Shown: positions 11,278 to 23,719, counted from the stretch's first letter. The stretch: DNA of 64,000 bases from Trichoderma breve (GCF_028502605.1 NC_079232.1:1054001-1118000); one strand, 5' to 3'. The notes: generated by a model from the letters alone, not told the origin. Translations and numbers: made by a program.

Positions 11278-13174
11278 ATGGTGCAGTCGCAATCGCGGGA
11301 CTCGCTAGAGCTCGCGTCGCTGGCCAGCTCCAGCGTCGCCTACGACGGCGCCGCCTCGGAGGTGTCGTCGCGTCAGAGCATCTCGTCGTCGCGGAGGCTG
11401 TCCATGGTGGAGGAGGAGGATCCCTTGGACGACGGCAACCCGGCGGTGAGGGGCAGGCTGGGCCGCTCGTACTCGGTGTCGTCGGCGTTCGACTTTGCGG
11501 GCAATCTGTTCCCGCTGAGCTCGACGGCCGGCGCTGGCGGATACGCACCCATTGGCGCGCCGACATCAGCAGGCAGGCCGAATGGGGGGCTGGGTGGAGG
11601 GTCGCTGGAGAAGCTCAAGACGCTGACGTATCTGAACGGCTTGTCGCTCATCATTGGACTGATTATCGGGTCTGGTATCTTCTCTTCGCCTAGCCAGGTG
11701 AGCGCGAGGCTCGGGTCTCCTGGCGCAGCCCTCATCGTGTGGGTGGTGGCGGGCATTCTTGCGTGGACGGGCGGTGCCTCGTACGCCGAGCTGGGAGGCG
11801 CAATCCCCCTCAACGGCGGCTCCCAGGTCTATCTTGCCAAAACGTTTAGTGAGCTGGCCGGATTCCTCTTCTCATGGGTGGCTCTCCTGGTGCTGAAGCC
11901 GGGGAGCGCTGCCATTATCGCCATCATCATGGGCGAGTATTTCGTCAGGGCCATCATCGGCGCGGAAGCCGAGACGATTAACCCCTGGATCAACAAGGCC
12001 GTTGCGTTGGTGGGCATCTTCATGGTGACGTTTCTCAACTGCATCTCGACAAGGGTCGGCACGCGGGTCAATGATTTTCTCATGTTCCTCAAGTTTGTGG
12101 CACTGTTGGGAGTGACTGTGGTGGGCATCGTGGTGGCCGCCACGGGCCTCTCGTTTAAAGGAGATGCAAGCAGCGAGTGGAAATCGCACGATTGGTTCAC
12201 AGGCACGTCTTCGGATCCGTCAAATTGGGCGATTGCGTTGTATGCCGGACTATGGGCCTATGATGGCTGGGACAATGTGAGTTGCGAAAAGCACATGTGA
12301 ACAACGAAAGAGCTGCCATCTAACTTGCGCTTCAATGTAGACAAACTACGTCGTGGGCGAGTTTCGCAACCCTAGCAGGGACCTCCCCCGCGTCATTCAC
12401 ACGGCCATGCCGCTGGTCATTGTCTCCTACGTCCTCGCCAACGTGTCCTACTTTCTCGTCCTCCCCTTGGCGTCCATCAACGCCTCCAACACCGTCGCCG
12501 TCATGTTTGGATCCAAAGTCTTTGGACCGATTGGCGCGCTCGTATTTGCGCTCATCGTTAGCGCGAGCTGCTTCGGCGCTCTCAACTCATCTACTTTTAC
12601 TGCCAGCCGACTTATCTACGTCGCTGGCAAGGAGGGCTACATCCCTGACATCTTCGGCCGGTTGGGTGTCGGTAGCAATGACAACGACCACGGCCTGTCG
12701 ACGCAGCGCTCTCGCAGCTGGTTCTCCAAGAAGTTCCGCAGCTGCTTTGGCGACGAAGATGCTGGCTTGTTCTTTACCCCTATTTACGCCCTGCTACTCA
12801 ACGCCGTTCTCACGTCAGGATACTGCATCATCGGCGAATTTAGCACACTGGTCACTTTTTACGGCGTGGCAGGCTACACTTTCTACTTTGTCACCGTACT
12901 GGGCCTCATTGTGCTGCGTGTCAAGGAGCCGCACCTGGAGCGTCCTTACAAGACGTGGATCTCCACCCCCATCATCTTTTGCTGCGTCAGTCTCTTCTTG
13001 CTCAGCAGGGCCGTCTTTGCGCAGCCCTTACAGACGATGATTGTCGTGGCATTCGTCGCGGCCGGTATTCCGGTGTACTTTTGGCGGATCAGAGGGAGAG
13101 ACAGGTCTACCACGCGGAGAAGCGGCGACATTGGCGATGCAGAGAAGCCGTGGTGGCGGTTCTGGAGACGGTGA
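11278..13174 (+). CDS. APC-superfamily amino-acid permease (L-type/MUP-like)
   Basis: Imports amino acids across the plasma membrane. Exons 11278-12276 and 12341-13174, with a 64-base intron (GTGAGT..GTAG), give 610 residues. The ATG at 11278 sits in a good context (CAACCATGG); the in-frame open region upstream has only a TTG. The first ~110 residues are a Ser-rich cytoplasmic tail, suited to phosphorylation and ubiquitin control. Transmembrane segment 1 carries LIIGLIIGSGIFSSPSQV, the GSGIF substrate-binding motif of the LAT group. The segment AYDGWDNTNYVVGEF crosses the splice, and FGALNSSTFTASRLIYVAGKEG follows, both typical of LAT/Mup transporters. About 12 membrane segments are expected. 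The substrate (methionine, other neutral amino acids) cannot be told from sequence. The protein ends in a basic/aromatic tail. Confidence 0.88.
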
Positions 13175-13844
13175 GGGAATGTGCATCTTTCTTCTTCTTT
13201 TTTCGCTTCTCGCGTCGGGTAAAAATTCCCCGTATGGAATTGTTCTACAGAATACTACTTATACTTATTAATGCCTTGTTTGAATTTTGCTGGTTTAATG
13301 AGCATTGCTCGATTTTGGCTGGGGTGGTTTCAAAAGGGTTACTTAGACATTGATGACGGCTGGCATTGGGAGGGCATGATTGCTAACGGATGTGAAGACT
13401 GCAATGAGTAACGCATGGTGAAAGAGTTGAATACATTTATTTATAAGCATGTATAATGAATAAAGGCTTTATTAATTACCTTACGCTGTATAATATTTGT
13501 CTTGTACATGTTGATGAAGGGTGATGATGCTGATACTAATTTGTACGAATACAAGAGTTGTTATAAAGAAAGATAATTTTCACGACAAGTCACACAGCAA
13601 AGTCAAGTGAATTTAGTTGAAAAAATAAAAAAAGATATCGTATTGTTGCTGGCACTAATAGCTAGATATGCAAGAGGTATTCGTGTCGTTGTTCAGCGTT
13701 ATCATATACATGGATGAGCCGATTTTGTTTAAGTGTTCATTTTGGTTTCTTTCAGCAGGCGGGTTTTCTTGTTCCCTCCTTTGTCAAGCCAGGCAAATAC
13801 CTCCCCCCTTTCCAGGTTCCTCCCTTCATTCTTCCCACCATCAT
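13175..13844. other. Intergenic spacer between converging 3' ends
   Basis: 670 AT-rich bases between the permease (+) and formate dehydrogenase (-) stops. It contains several ATAAAT/AATAAA-like sites that could serve polyadenylation. No gene seen. Confidence 0.55.
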
Positions 13845-15558
13845 CTACTGCTTGACGGTGTTGATCTTGTCACGCTGACCGTAAGAGCGGGTAGCCCAGT
13901 CACCGTTGTAGACAATCAGATCCTCAGGGCGGTAGTCGTGCTTGCCCGTGAGGTAGCTCTCGAGGATAGCCTTGGTGCCATCAGCATATCGCTTCTGGGC
14001 ATCCAGAGAAGTTCCGGACATGTGGGGGGTCATGGCGTTGCCGAAGCCGAAGGGGTTGACGGCGGTGCGGAGAGGGTGGTCGCCGGGGGCGGGCTGGGGG
14101 AACCAGACATCACCACCGTAGCCGGCGAGGTGGCCGGTGCGGAGAGCCTCAGCAACATCCTCCTTGACGACGATGGCGCCACGGGCGGTGTTGACGAGGT
14201 AGGAGCCCTTCTTCATCTTGCTGATGAGCTCCTTGTTGAAGAGACCCTTTGTCTTCTCGTGCAGCGGGCAGTTGATGGTGACGACGTCGCACTGGGCGAG
14301 CATCTCCTCGAGGGTGTCGACGCGGCGGCAGCCAATCTCGGCCTCGACCTCGGGCTTGAGGCCCTGGTAGTCAAAGTACAGCAGCTCCTTGCAGCCAAAG
14401 GGCTTGAGGCGGCGCAGGACACGCTCACCGATACGGCCGACGGCGACAGTACCAACAACCTTGCCCTCGAGGTCGTACTCCTGCTTGGCGACGGCGGCGA
14501 CGTCCCACTTGCCGCTGGCGACCTGCTCGTGGGCGGGCACGAAGTTGCGGAGGAGGACGAGGATGGTCATGACGACGTGCTCGGCGACGGAGACGACGTT
14601 GGAGCCGGTGACCTCGGCGACGGTGATGCCGCCGTTGGTCTTGTTGGCGGCGACGAGGTCGACGTGGTCGGAGCCGATACCAGCGGTGATGGCAATCTTG
14701 AGGTTCTTGGCCTTGGCCAGACGCTCAGCGGTCAGGTAACCGGGGTGGAAGCTATTCGCTGCTGTTAGACCAGGACCTACATAGTGAGAAGATCAAGACG
14801 AGTTTCAACATACGGGGTGGTGATGATGACTTCGGCGTCGACCAGCTCCTGGTCGAACTTGGAGTTTTCGCCCTCCTTGTCGGAGGTGGTGACCAGAGTG
14901 TGGCCCTGGTCCTCGAGCCACTTGCGGATGCCGAGCTCATTCTCAGTCGTTCCGAGAAGGGCAGGGACCTATTAGTGATTCACTTGTTAGCAAAATGATG
15001 TTCTGTATATATCAAATGCCTCTATACCAGCACTATCACTACTTCTGTTTAAGTCATTGGAGAGCTTCCCCCCGCAATGTAGATTCTCGGCGGCCAGCAG
15101 CCGGTCTCCCCCGCATTCCCGTAAGATGAGCGGAGTTTGGCTTCAGGACCGGCGCAAACGGCCCCATCTTTTGTGGTTTGGATCGAGACGATGCGGCCCC
15201 CACATATATGGTCCGAGAATCAACATGGACAGGAAAGCTCATGGGCCAATGGCACGACCAAGAAGCACAATAGAACTTTGGCAAGACAAGGGGAGAGGAA
15301 TTTAACACTCACTTCCTGGGCGTGCTTGCCACCGTCGTAGAGGACGAGGAGAACTTTGACCTTTTCGCGGGCGGTTGTCAGCGTGCGGATTGATGACGGC
15401 ATGAGGCGTGGCTTGGTGAAGGAGCCCAGCTTGGAGGAGTTGGCCAGGCCAGCTGCGCGCGAGGAGAATTGACGGGAAGCAATAGAAGGGGTTGAAGAGA
15501 CGAGGGTAGCTCGCGAGGCGAGTGATACTGAACGAGAAAGGGGGCGGAAAGATACCAT
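13845..15558 (-). CDS. fdh: NAD-dependent formate dehydrogenase, with N-terminal targeting-like extension
   Basis: Oxidises formate to CO2 with NAD+. Exons on the minus strand are 15558-15313, 14968-14814 and 14751-13845, with introns of 344 and 62 bases, giving 435 residues. The first ~65 residues are rich in Arg, Ser and Ala without acidic residues ([20 protein letters not shown]), like a mitochondrial presequence. The enzyme core starts at [17 protein letters not shown]. Visible family residues are [14 protein letters not shown] (substrate Asn), [12 protein letters not shown] (Rossmann loop, reading AVGRIG), [12 protein letters not shown] (catalytic Arg) and [18 protein letters not shown] (catalytic His). 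Core length matches other FDHs (about 360-375). A downstream in-frame ATG (15402, Met53) would yield a form lacking most of the extension. A TATA-like box lies about 100 bases upstream of the start. Confidence 0.95.
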
Positions 15559-15653
15559 TTTGGCTGATTTAATTCTTGAACAAGAAAAAGAAGATGGAGT
15601 GGTGATGATCTGATTGACGAGGGTTTTCTCGATTCAATCAGAGCGACAAGAGC

Positions 15654-15661
15654 TTATATAT
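15654..15661 (-). promoter_or_regulatory. TATA box of formate dehydrogenase gene
   Basis: On the minus strand the sequence reads ATATATAAGCTC, about 95 bases upstream of the start codon at 15558. That spacing fits a fungal TATA box with a ~60-base leader. Confidence 0.5.
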
Positions 15662-16494
15662 GTAAGAAAACTGCTGTTAATGTTAGTTAATTAGCCACCC
15701 GGGCGTCGGAGGACAACACAAGTAGATGCCGGGGGGTAAAAGTAAGAGACGTACAAGGGTGGAGAGCGATGGCCTGATGCTGTGTCGACTCTTTTCGGGC
15801 TGAATTGAGGCTTGGAGGTTGCCTGCAAGGGTTTGTTCGGGAAGAATGAGGATTTGGGATGGCTTGAGGGAGGTGGTAGAGCAGAGTAGCAGCCTCCGAT
15901 ATTTATGCTCCGAGAAAACCCCCCAAAAGACTTCCACTTCGCCTCCAACACCCCCTCTCAAGTTCTCACAAGGACCGTACAAAGACAAATGACACATACG
16001 AAAAGAAAGCAATCGAAGAAAAGCCCCTCATCTACTCCGTTCCCCCGTACGTAATTGTCTCCTCTGACACTTCTCTGCTCTTTTTTCTCCCCTCACCTGG
16101 CCTCGAATCGTCGTCACTGGGGCTTTGGGGGCATGGACGGAGCCCCCTTCCCGGCTCGCTGCAGGCTCGGCATCCCACCGATGGCCGCGACTGATGTCCC
16201 CTCCCATTGATCCCATTGGGAGAGGCGTCTCCAAAAGAAAACAAAAGAGGGTGGGGAGTGAGAGGATCAGCCGGGTTCCAGTTAATCTAGCCGAAGACGT
16301 AATTTGATGGCATCGCGAGCGTACATATCTCGGGATTCGGGGTCACGTTGGAGATGTGGGGGAAGCCAAGTTTGGCGTTTGGCTTAGCGCTGGGAGCGGG
16401 GGAAAGGAGAAGGAGGACAAGGGTTGCTGATCTTTTTGTTGGATACTGTACTTGAATAGGTGTAGTTTGGTGGTATGGATTCTATATCTGGCAT

Positions 16495-16519
16495 GTTGTG
16501 TTGTGTTGTGTTTGTGTTG
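16495..16519. repeat. TTGTG microsatellite
   Basis: Three TTGTG units followed by an imperfect TTTGTGTTG unit. Simple sequence in non-coding DNA; no function visible. Confidence 0.7.
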
Positions 16520-16532
16520 ACACAGAAAGAAA

Positions 16533-16546
16533 GTACAGTACTGTAC
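16533..16546. repeat. Perfect 14-base palindrome GTACAGTACTGTAC
   Basis: The sequence equals its own reverse complement across all 14 bases. It lies in gene-poor DNA about 0.9 kb upstream of the formate dehydrogenase start. It could be a dimeric-protein binding site, but nothing else supports that. Confidence 0.6.
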
Positions 16547-19500
16547 AGCTGTAAGGCATGTTATGCTGTCTTCGTCACTTACACAGAGAGATATACTGTA
16601 GCATCAACCACTACATATAATTGACAAACTGTCTCGTCGTTTATGCATGCACTCCAAAAGCTATAGTACTATTGGACACGCTTGCATGCCGCTGCAAGGT
16701 ATGTTGGTAGTTCATGTCTTATTTACACGCAATACCACTCTGCTAATGCAAGTCCTGCCCTGTGTGAGGCTGATGCCGCCGTGTGTTTCAATGAGGCAAT
16801 TTCATCGTTTAACTAGTTCCAATCCTCGAATACTACCAAGGTAGGTAGAATGAATAGCCTACCTTACAGTGATAGTCTGTCTAGGTCTTACTGTCTCTCG
16901 TAGGTTACATGCAGTTGAAGCTTCGACTAACATTCACTTACATGCACGGAGCCTAAAAGTTAAGCCGGAGAGACTCGGCCGGCCAATCAGCATCGAGCCG
17001 CACCAACCATTTGGCTCATCTCAGTGCTGCACATTGGAATATCCTTTAATATGCGAGGATGAACATCAATTGGCTGGGCCTCCTCTTTTCCCCCGCCTTT
17101 GAGACACCCTCTTTGCTGCGATTTTGCTCATCTCACGGTGAGGGGTGGCGAGGCGATTGTTGCATGTTTCGGCCGATTTGGATACATCAGGCTGTATCAC
17201 CCGTCTTATTCCATGGCAGAAGCTCATGTTCCTTTTGGGAATTTCCCCACAGTATTGCGTCCCGCTTTTAACCCCGCTGAAGACACGGAGCTTGGAGCCT
17301 CCAAACACTGACAGCTGACCAGCGTATAGAAGAGACTGCTCAGTAACTCCTTAAGAAATGTGTGCAAATAGCTGCGTCTATAATAACAGTAGTTCGCTGG
17401 TAGCATACAATGACTTGTACTAGGTAGTTTGCATCCAGGTAAGAAATTAATGTATTTTGCAGTGTTGGGGAAAGTGTTGCTACTGTTCTCTTACACGTGC
17501 GGAGTACCTACCCTACTAATATCAACATCATGTAAACGGACATATGAACAGTGATCAAACAACACCTCTCGCTCTGTTTATTTGATCAGAGCTCAAATAT
17601 AGCATTTGATAGAGAATGCGACCTGTAATAATGATGGTCTATCTATATGATGCTTACCAATCTAACCCGTAAAGAGATGAGCTACCATATGGAAGAGCAA
17701 TACGACTTCTCCAATCTCCCCATTCTTAGATTGAGGACATCTCCAACATAGCTACACCATTAATATCACTAAAAGTAAAAACCCCAAATCTACCGTGGCT
17801 TTACATCAATCAGTCATCAAGCGAACAACCTGTGGCGTACATCAACTCCAGCCTCAATTCCAGGCCCCTTCTCCTACCCATATATCTCCTGCAGGAACGA
17901 GCGGGTCGATATCAACGGGTACTCTATCGCGGGATCGAGAAATCGTACGACCAATTTGCTTCTAGAAGGGTTTGACATGGCAACCTCGCTGCCCGATAGC
18001 GACTAGCTACTTTGTAGATGTTCAGATTGCCCAATGAGACCCACAGCCGTGATATCCACTACCACTACATATTCATTAGGATGTTGCAATCTTTGTGTGT
18101 CATACAAGATCTGGAGACAGGGTTTCATTAGAGTTAAACGATGTTTCAATGGTAGGCGCATGCTTTTCGCGACATATACCCTTATAGAGTGTAGAGTAGT
18201 GGTCACATCTGAGGAGGTTGATCTGGAGAGGCAAGTGTTAGTGGAAGCTCCACCTGTCAAAGACCCGTATGTAATAGTTTAAAACAACAGTAGCAAGTTA
18301 TTTCATCATCTCGTTATCTACTAGATAATCACATGTAACATCTTATCAGTTGTTTACATCCGAGCCATTACATTACCCTAACTTACACTACTAAGTAGAA
18401 GCCGCCTTCTATAGGCGTATGTAACTCATTATCTTCTATAATTTCTCTATACCCAATTGAGGTACAAATATACTGACATGTCGACACTTTGGCTCCGAGA
18501 CATCCGCATTAAACGGAGAGATGGCTCCTATCACTTTCATAGTATGAAGAGAGGACCTAGTTAAGATAATGGACGTTTCCATCTGCCATTATCTCGGTAT
18601 CCATCAAGGTCCACCGGGTCTAGGAACCCACTCAGTGCCTTCCTCTAGCTCGGAGGCCAAGTAAGGCTAGAGTTAGCACCAGAGCTGAAGAGACATGTCA
18701 AGCCATTAGCTTGGCGTATTCTTCAATGTATATGTCTGAGGATTCAGAGGAACTCATCAACAGCTCAACTTGACCAACTAGGATATCCAAACGAATCACT
18801 TTCAATATAGAAGTGTACAATTTAAGCGCAGCATAGATGCCCCGGATCAATTTCCATGGGACTAATGCTTCTCCCCTCTAGTATAATCCTACGGCAAAGT
18901 TCACCCGGTGCTGAACTTAATCGCTCTAGGAGCTCCATTGTTTCTTCATTCCATTGCCGCCACTTGCTGCCATCAGAGAGACAGAAGATCTAAGCCCTTC
19001 TCAGCCATCGAACAACCGCACAAAGAACCAATTGACGGATCAAGACAACCCACTCGCTTGTGCGGGCACCAACAACATCGCGCCCTGTGGCTTCGTTCTC
19101 GCCAATGATCACGTCACATCGTATTATAGCCTCGAACTTGCCTGGTCCCCATCCCCATCCCGCCCATGCAGGTACTCCGAAATCAGCTTCCCCGCCCTCT
19201 CACCGAATCCGAATCTCCGAACCTCCTCTCCCGAGCCCCCGCAAGCCCCAAGCCGCGCGCGCCAGTTACAAAAAGCCCCTCAGCCCATAATATCCGGCAA
19301 TCTCGCGCGTGCCAGGCCCCCAGGCTAATCCACCATTGAGAGCGATGCCCACTTCGCCGAATCTCCTCCATATTCGGCGTTGAACCCCTTGCGTAGCCGA
19401 GGCGCGTGTCCTGAAGCATACATGATACATGTATTGCAGAATTGCCGCAAATATACAGCCCGTTTGCCGCTCATGTTTGAAACAAGAGATGCCGCTGCAG

Positions 19501-20126
19501 CTTCTCGATTGATGATTATGCGTCAATTACAAAATCGAAAACAGATTGTGATGTGAGGCTGCGAGGCGTAAAGGAGCCCGCCCCAGCGAGACAAGTCCGA
19601 AGATATGAGGCCGTGCTTGCTTGCTACATCCCCGTCGGTCTTTCGGGTCAAGTTCAAGGCCTAGGCCGTCTCATGGATTCAAAAAAAAAATGACGCGTTA
19701 TTTAAGCTAGAAGCCGGAGCAAGTGCTGTTGGTTGGATGCTAGAGAAGCAGAACTCGGAATCCCCCACGGAATGGTTGAACCTGGATGGGCCAGCTGACG
19801 GGGCGAGTGATGCTCAACTCGGGCTGACAAACAAGCCGGCAGAGCTCAACTCCTCACCAGTTTCCTTTTGTTCTTACTTTTTGCTTTCGTATCGTCTGTG
19901 GGTGAAACGATATTCTCATAAGCAATTTTGAGAAGCATGGAGTTGTACCATGGTATCTGTTTTCACGCATGTGCGTCTCTCATTGCTGACGATAATATAT
20001 ATCCGCAGCAATCGGCGGCCAGAATACCTCAAGGCGCCGTAAAAAAGGGCCATTTATCAACATCAATTGGATTACTAAATATGTAACCACACTTCGATCC
20101 GAGCTACTTGATGTATATCAACGATA

Positions 20127-20314
20127 ATCCACAATACGCAACGAGATCACGGTGTTGAGCACTCTTTCGCGTCCGGACTCATTGTCCACTCATCTCACGG
20201 TGGTGCAGCAAACATATGGATATCCACAATACGGAACATGATCACAGCTTTGAGCACTCTCTTACGTCTGGACTCAGTGTCCACTCATCTCAAGATGTTG
20301 CAGCCAACATGTGA
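20127..20314. repeat. Diverged tandem duplication, unit about 95 bases
   Basis: The block starting ATCCACAATACGCAACGAG at 20127 is followed at 20222 by a second copy starting ATCCACAATACGGAACATG. Both contain TGAGCACTCT, GGACTCA and TGTCCACTCATCTCA at matching places. By eye the two are roughly 80 percent identical, with transitions and transversions both present. No coding frame runs through both copies. It is an old local duplication of unknown role. Confidence 0.75.
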
Positions 20315-20783
20315 GGTGCCGTCCTCAGCCGCTATATATACGTTCACGCTCAGCACGCTTCCGACACCAAAGCCCCATATCTGTCCAGCTCATCAACATG
20401 ACTTGTTCGAACCGTGAGAACGGACTTTGAGGACGGACTTTGCGTGAGTCAGTAACTCTGCATCATTACAAAGAAGTGAGTAACATGATGCAGTTTGCAA
20501 CTCAGGAGGCAGAGTTGATGCGCCCAAGGCCTCCATCTCCTTTACCATACCGCCCTTTCAACCCGACATTATCGTGATATCACCGATATACGAAGAGACA
20601 AAAAAAAAAGGCTCGAACAAAGTGCCTTTGTTTGGAAATGATGAGCAGCCGTGCCTCCGCGTATGGATACGGTGCCGCAATAGCCGCAATTACGCTTCGT
20701 CTTTCACAGCCATCATGCACTACTTGTTTGCCATTACAAACTATTCTTCGTGGGATCTAATCTCGTATAAACAGAAGGACAAA

Positions 20784-20786
<3 letters not shown>

Positions 20787-20814
<28 letters not shown>
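20787..20814. repeat. T28 homopolymer run
   Basis: 28 consecutive T in non-coding DNA. It could be the A tail of an old minus-strand retroposed sequence lying to its right, slippage, or an assembly artefact. I recognise no element next to it. Confidence 0.8.
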
Positions 20815-23577
20815 CCGTAGATTGGCTTTCGAAGTAGTAGCCACAGTCCTCGTTTGTTGTAAGATGGATAACGTCCGTAGGTACGAGTGTAATCCCAGTA
20901 GAGCTCGTCTAATCCATGAAATGTCCCCCTACGAGATCGAGAAATGAAACCTATTTTGTTCGTAAAAGCAGTGGAACCTTAGCGGTGCCCTTGATTATCT
21001 GTCATATTCTAGATCCAACGACCCGGCAACTGGATCCACAGAGCCATAAGCAAGACAAATATCAAGACTCAAAATAGTACTGGATCGCTGAGATCAGCAG
21101 CTTGAATACCGCAAATATTTGAGAAGAACACAAAACGAGATTAGGTGATCAGTAATGCAGCCCTACATAATGATCTACGATTAGTGATTTTCCAGTTTTG
21201 GAAGAACTCATCGAGTTGGACATTTTATATTGGCCTGTTACCCTGTAATGTTAATACTTTCATTCAGAGCTCTGTCTCGCTTAGAAGCCCTATTGTCAAG
21301 GGAACTAGTTTGTAGTTTATTTAGTTAAAACTATAATAAACCAAGTGTTGTTCATGCTCAGCCCATATGTTGAGTGTATTTGGTCGAGACATCGCGGGAT
21401 TTGAACACGGAGTTATTATCTCCTGCTGGTCTGCGCACTTCACTCATCAATGTTGATGACTATTCTTCCGATTCAGGAGACTGGAATTGGATGTCAAATG
21501 CGGAATTCTGCTCGTATTCCAAATGAACAATCCTCCCTGGTAGTCAAAGTACGGGCAGAAAGCTCTAGAAAAAGCAGCGGTGAGCAGGGTTGATGTTGAT
21601 GCCTGTCAGGCTGTACCAAGCCAGAGGCCTTATTTCAACATACTTCCATCATGCTAGCGAGAGCCGCGGAGAAAACACCAGCCAGTGGCGCCATGCGGCC
21701 GCTCGTATACTCGTTCTATATCAACTAGGATGACAAGGGTGCCGCCCGCCTATTCTGTCTTAGCCACCTCGTATTTGTGGCTCTCTTCCCAAGAGATCGT
21801 GGCGGCAATGCCTGCGGCGACGAGGAGCACGGGCCGAACAATCTGGTTCTTTGCTTTTCTAGATGCATATCTCCCGATGACAGTGGCGCAGGGACGGCTT
21901 TTGGGTTGACATGGCGCCGGCAACCGTATGCAGGATGAGCTGGAGATGGCCAAGGCGGGTGGGATTTGCTAATATTGCCGGCAGTTCGGGAAATAGGTCT
22001 GCATGTTTTATGGGACTTCGGATGCCAAGTATGCTTTCACACATACATAATAATAACGTAGTAACGGCATATGTAGGCTGAGTGTGGAGCATTCAGGAGA
22101 GAGGCTCACCGGGTGCTGTAGGTGAAACGTAGCACAACACTAACAGACGGAATCTCTCGTCCGGACTATGATGAATGAAGCAGTTCGTAGCGATTTGAGA
22201 AAAGGTCGTACAAGAAACGTGTCCCTCCTATTCTATTACCACATCACGTCCTTCCAGACAGAAAGACACCCGACGGGTCAGCCGTTTGTGATCTGCGGCT
22301 CCGATATTGCACACTCAAGCTAACTCAAGGCTCGGCACGGTCTTCCGGGTATAACGGCCGCTGCATATGTATGTTTGACATTGAAGCAGCCACCGTTGGG
22401 TCAAACTTTGGCCTGGTATAATTGCCGATGGGAGGATCGTATACGGCTGTATGCTATTCGTTTCTTTCCAAAGCCCAATCGGAATGGCCGTAGAAAGATG
22501 CTTGATTTGAAACGTGGCTAACGGCGTCAACGGAAGGTACGTGTAAACGGAGAATTGGGAAAGACAAAAAAAGCATTTATCGCAGTGAGGCCTCTCCTGG
22601 AGTACGATGAGGCTGGGATCATGGTTGGGCACCGAACGCCAGACAAATAAAATGCCATCAATCACAGCGACGATGCCATCAGCACTGCTCCACTGTCGAC
22701 TCCTTATGCCTGCATGGAATCATTTTTCGACTTCACTCGGAGATGCGTGCGTGGAATCATGCTAGTGACACGACACACGGGAACGAAATACAGGTGTCAA
22801 GTACTCGTAATGGGCAGTGGCAGCTTTCAACGGCTGGTGTAAGTGGAATCCACGTCAGAGGGGCGGAAGAAGCAGGGGGATGCCGGCGATTAGGATGACG
22901 GGGCGGATCTTGTGGTGTTTTGGGTAAGAGTTGAAATTGCATATTCCATTTGTACGGAAGTATTATTAGAAGACAGCTTCCGATTACTAAGTGCCGAGGC
23001 GGTACTGCTTCAGGAAGAATTCATTGATATTCTCCATGTACATGTACCATTGTGACATGTTGATTGAGTTGAATAGCTGCTATATCGAATGTCAACATGC
23101 TTGCACTGAGTATATCAGATCATTCTGGAACAATTCATATTGTTGGGACAAAAAAGTGTTACCTGCTGCTGCTGTACACAAACCGCATGAAATCATGCAG
23201 GGCAGAATACGAGCATGACGATGCCAAGGGTACATTGCCGATCATCGAGATGTGGCGCACCCCGTCGGCATTTTAGCCTTGACCTGCTAGGGGCTTTAGG
23301 GCAAGCCTTGGTGCTTCTCTGCTCCCCTAAGCGGCCTAGGCGGGCGGCCGTGGCAGGCGACTTACAGGCATCCGGTCACGCGCGATGGCGCTGTGCTTTG
23401 GGGGAGTTATGGGAAGTTATGGGGATATTGGCTGTTGGCGAGGGGAAGCTGCTCCCTTGGCTTGAGGTGGCAATTCGCAATGCCCGTCTGAGGAGAAACA
23501 AAGACAGCACGGACGTACAAGGACAAAGCTGGATCCTGGGCTGATGACATCTGACGATCGTGGAGACTCGCAAACGG

Positions 23578-23585
23578 CTATATAG
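23578..23585 (+). promoter_or_regulatory. TATA box of the secreted DUF7907-type gene
   Basis: CTATATAG lies 142 bases upstream of the ATG at 23720. It is followed by a C/A-rich leader full of CAAC and ACAACA, as in strongly expressed fungal genes. Confidence 0.55.
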
Positions 23586-23719
23586 TCCAGCTTTGCCCGC
23601 CGTTGGAGACAAGAATCTCCTCTTCATCCAACAAGCCTGACAACTTACACCAACAAAGCCAAGTCTCCAACACAACACACAAACACCAACCACCAAACAA
23701 AACAACAACAATCTTCAAG

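Larger units (their letters stand above)
15662..23577. other. Gene-poor region of about 8 kb
   Basis: No frame here has an ATG, sustained coding composition and a recognisable product. From about 17.4 to 18.9 kb the DNA is notably rich in TA steps, and stop codons are dense in all frames. From 19 to 23.5 kb it is mixed. Short open frames (for example 22315-22665 minus, 18003-18260 minus) resemble no family I know. The region also holds a diverged tandem duplication, a T28 run, a TTGTG microsatellite and a 14-base palindrome, listed separately. It could be decayed accessory or transposon DNA; this is inference. Confidence 0.55.

Noticed and set aside
13668..14768. 366-codon plus-strand frame rich in Asp, Gly, Val and Leu
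   Set aside because: It is the antisense shadow of formate dehydrogenase exon 3; the minus-strand reading carries all catalytic residues.
21380..21450. tRNA-like B box on the minus strand (GTTCAAATCCCG)
   Set aside because: The T stem does not pair properly, the possible acceptor stem encloses only about 65 bases and no good A box is present.
22315..22665. 116-codon minus-strand frame in the gene-poor region
   Set aside because: No recognisable family, no partner exons and dense stops on both sides; kept only as part of the gene-poor description.
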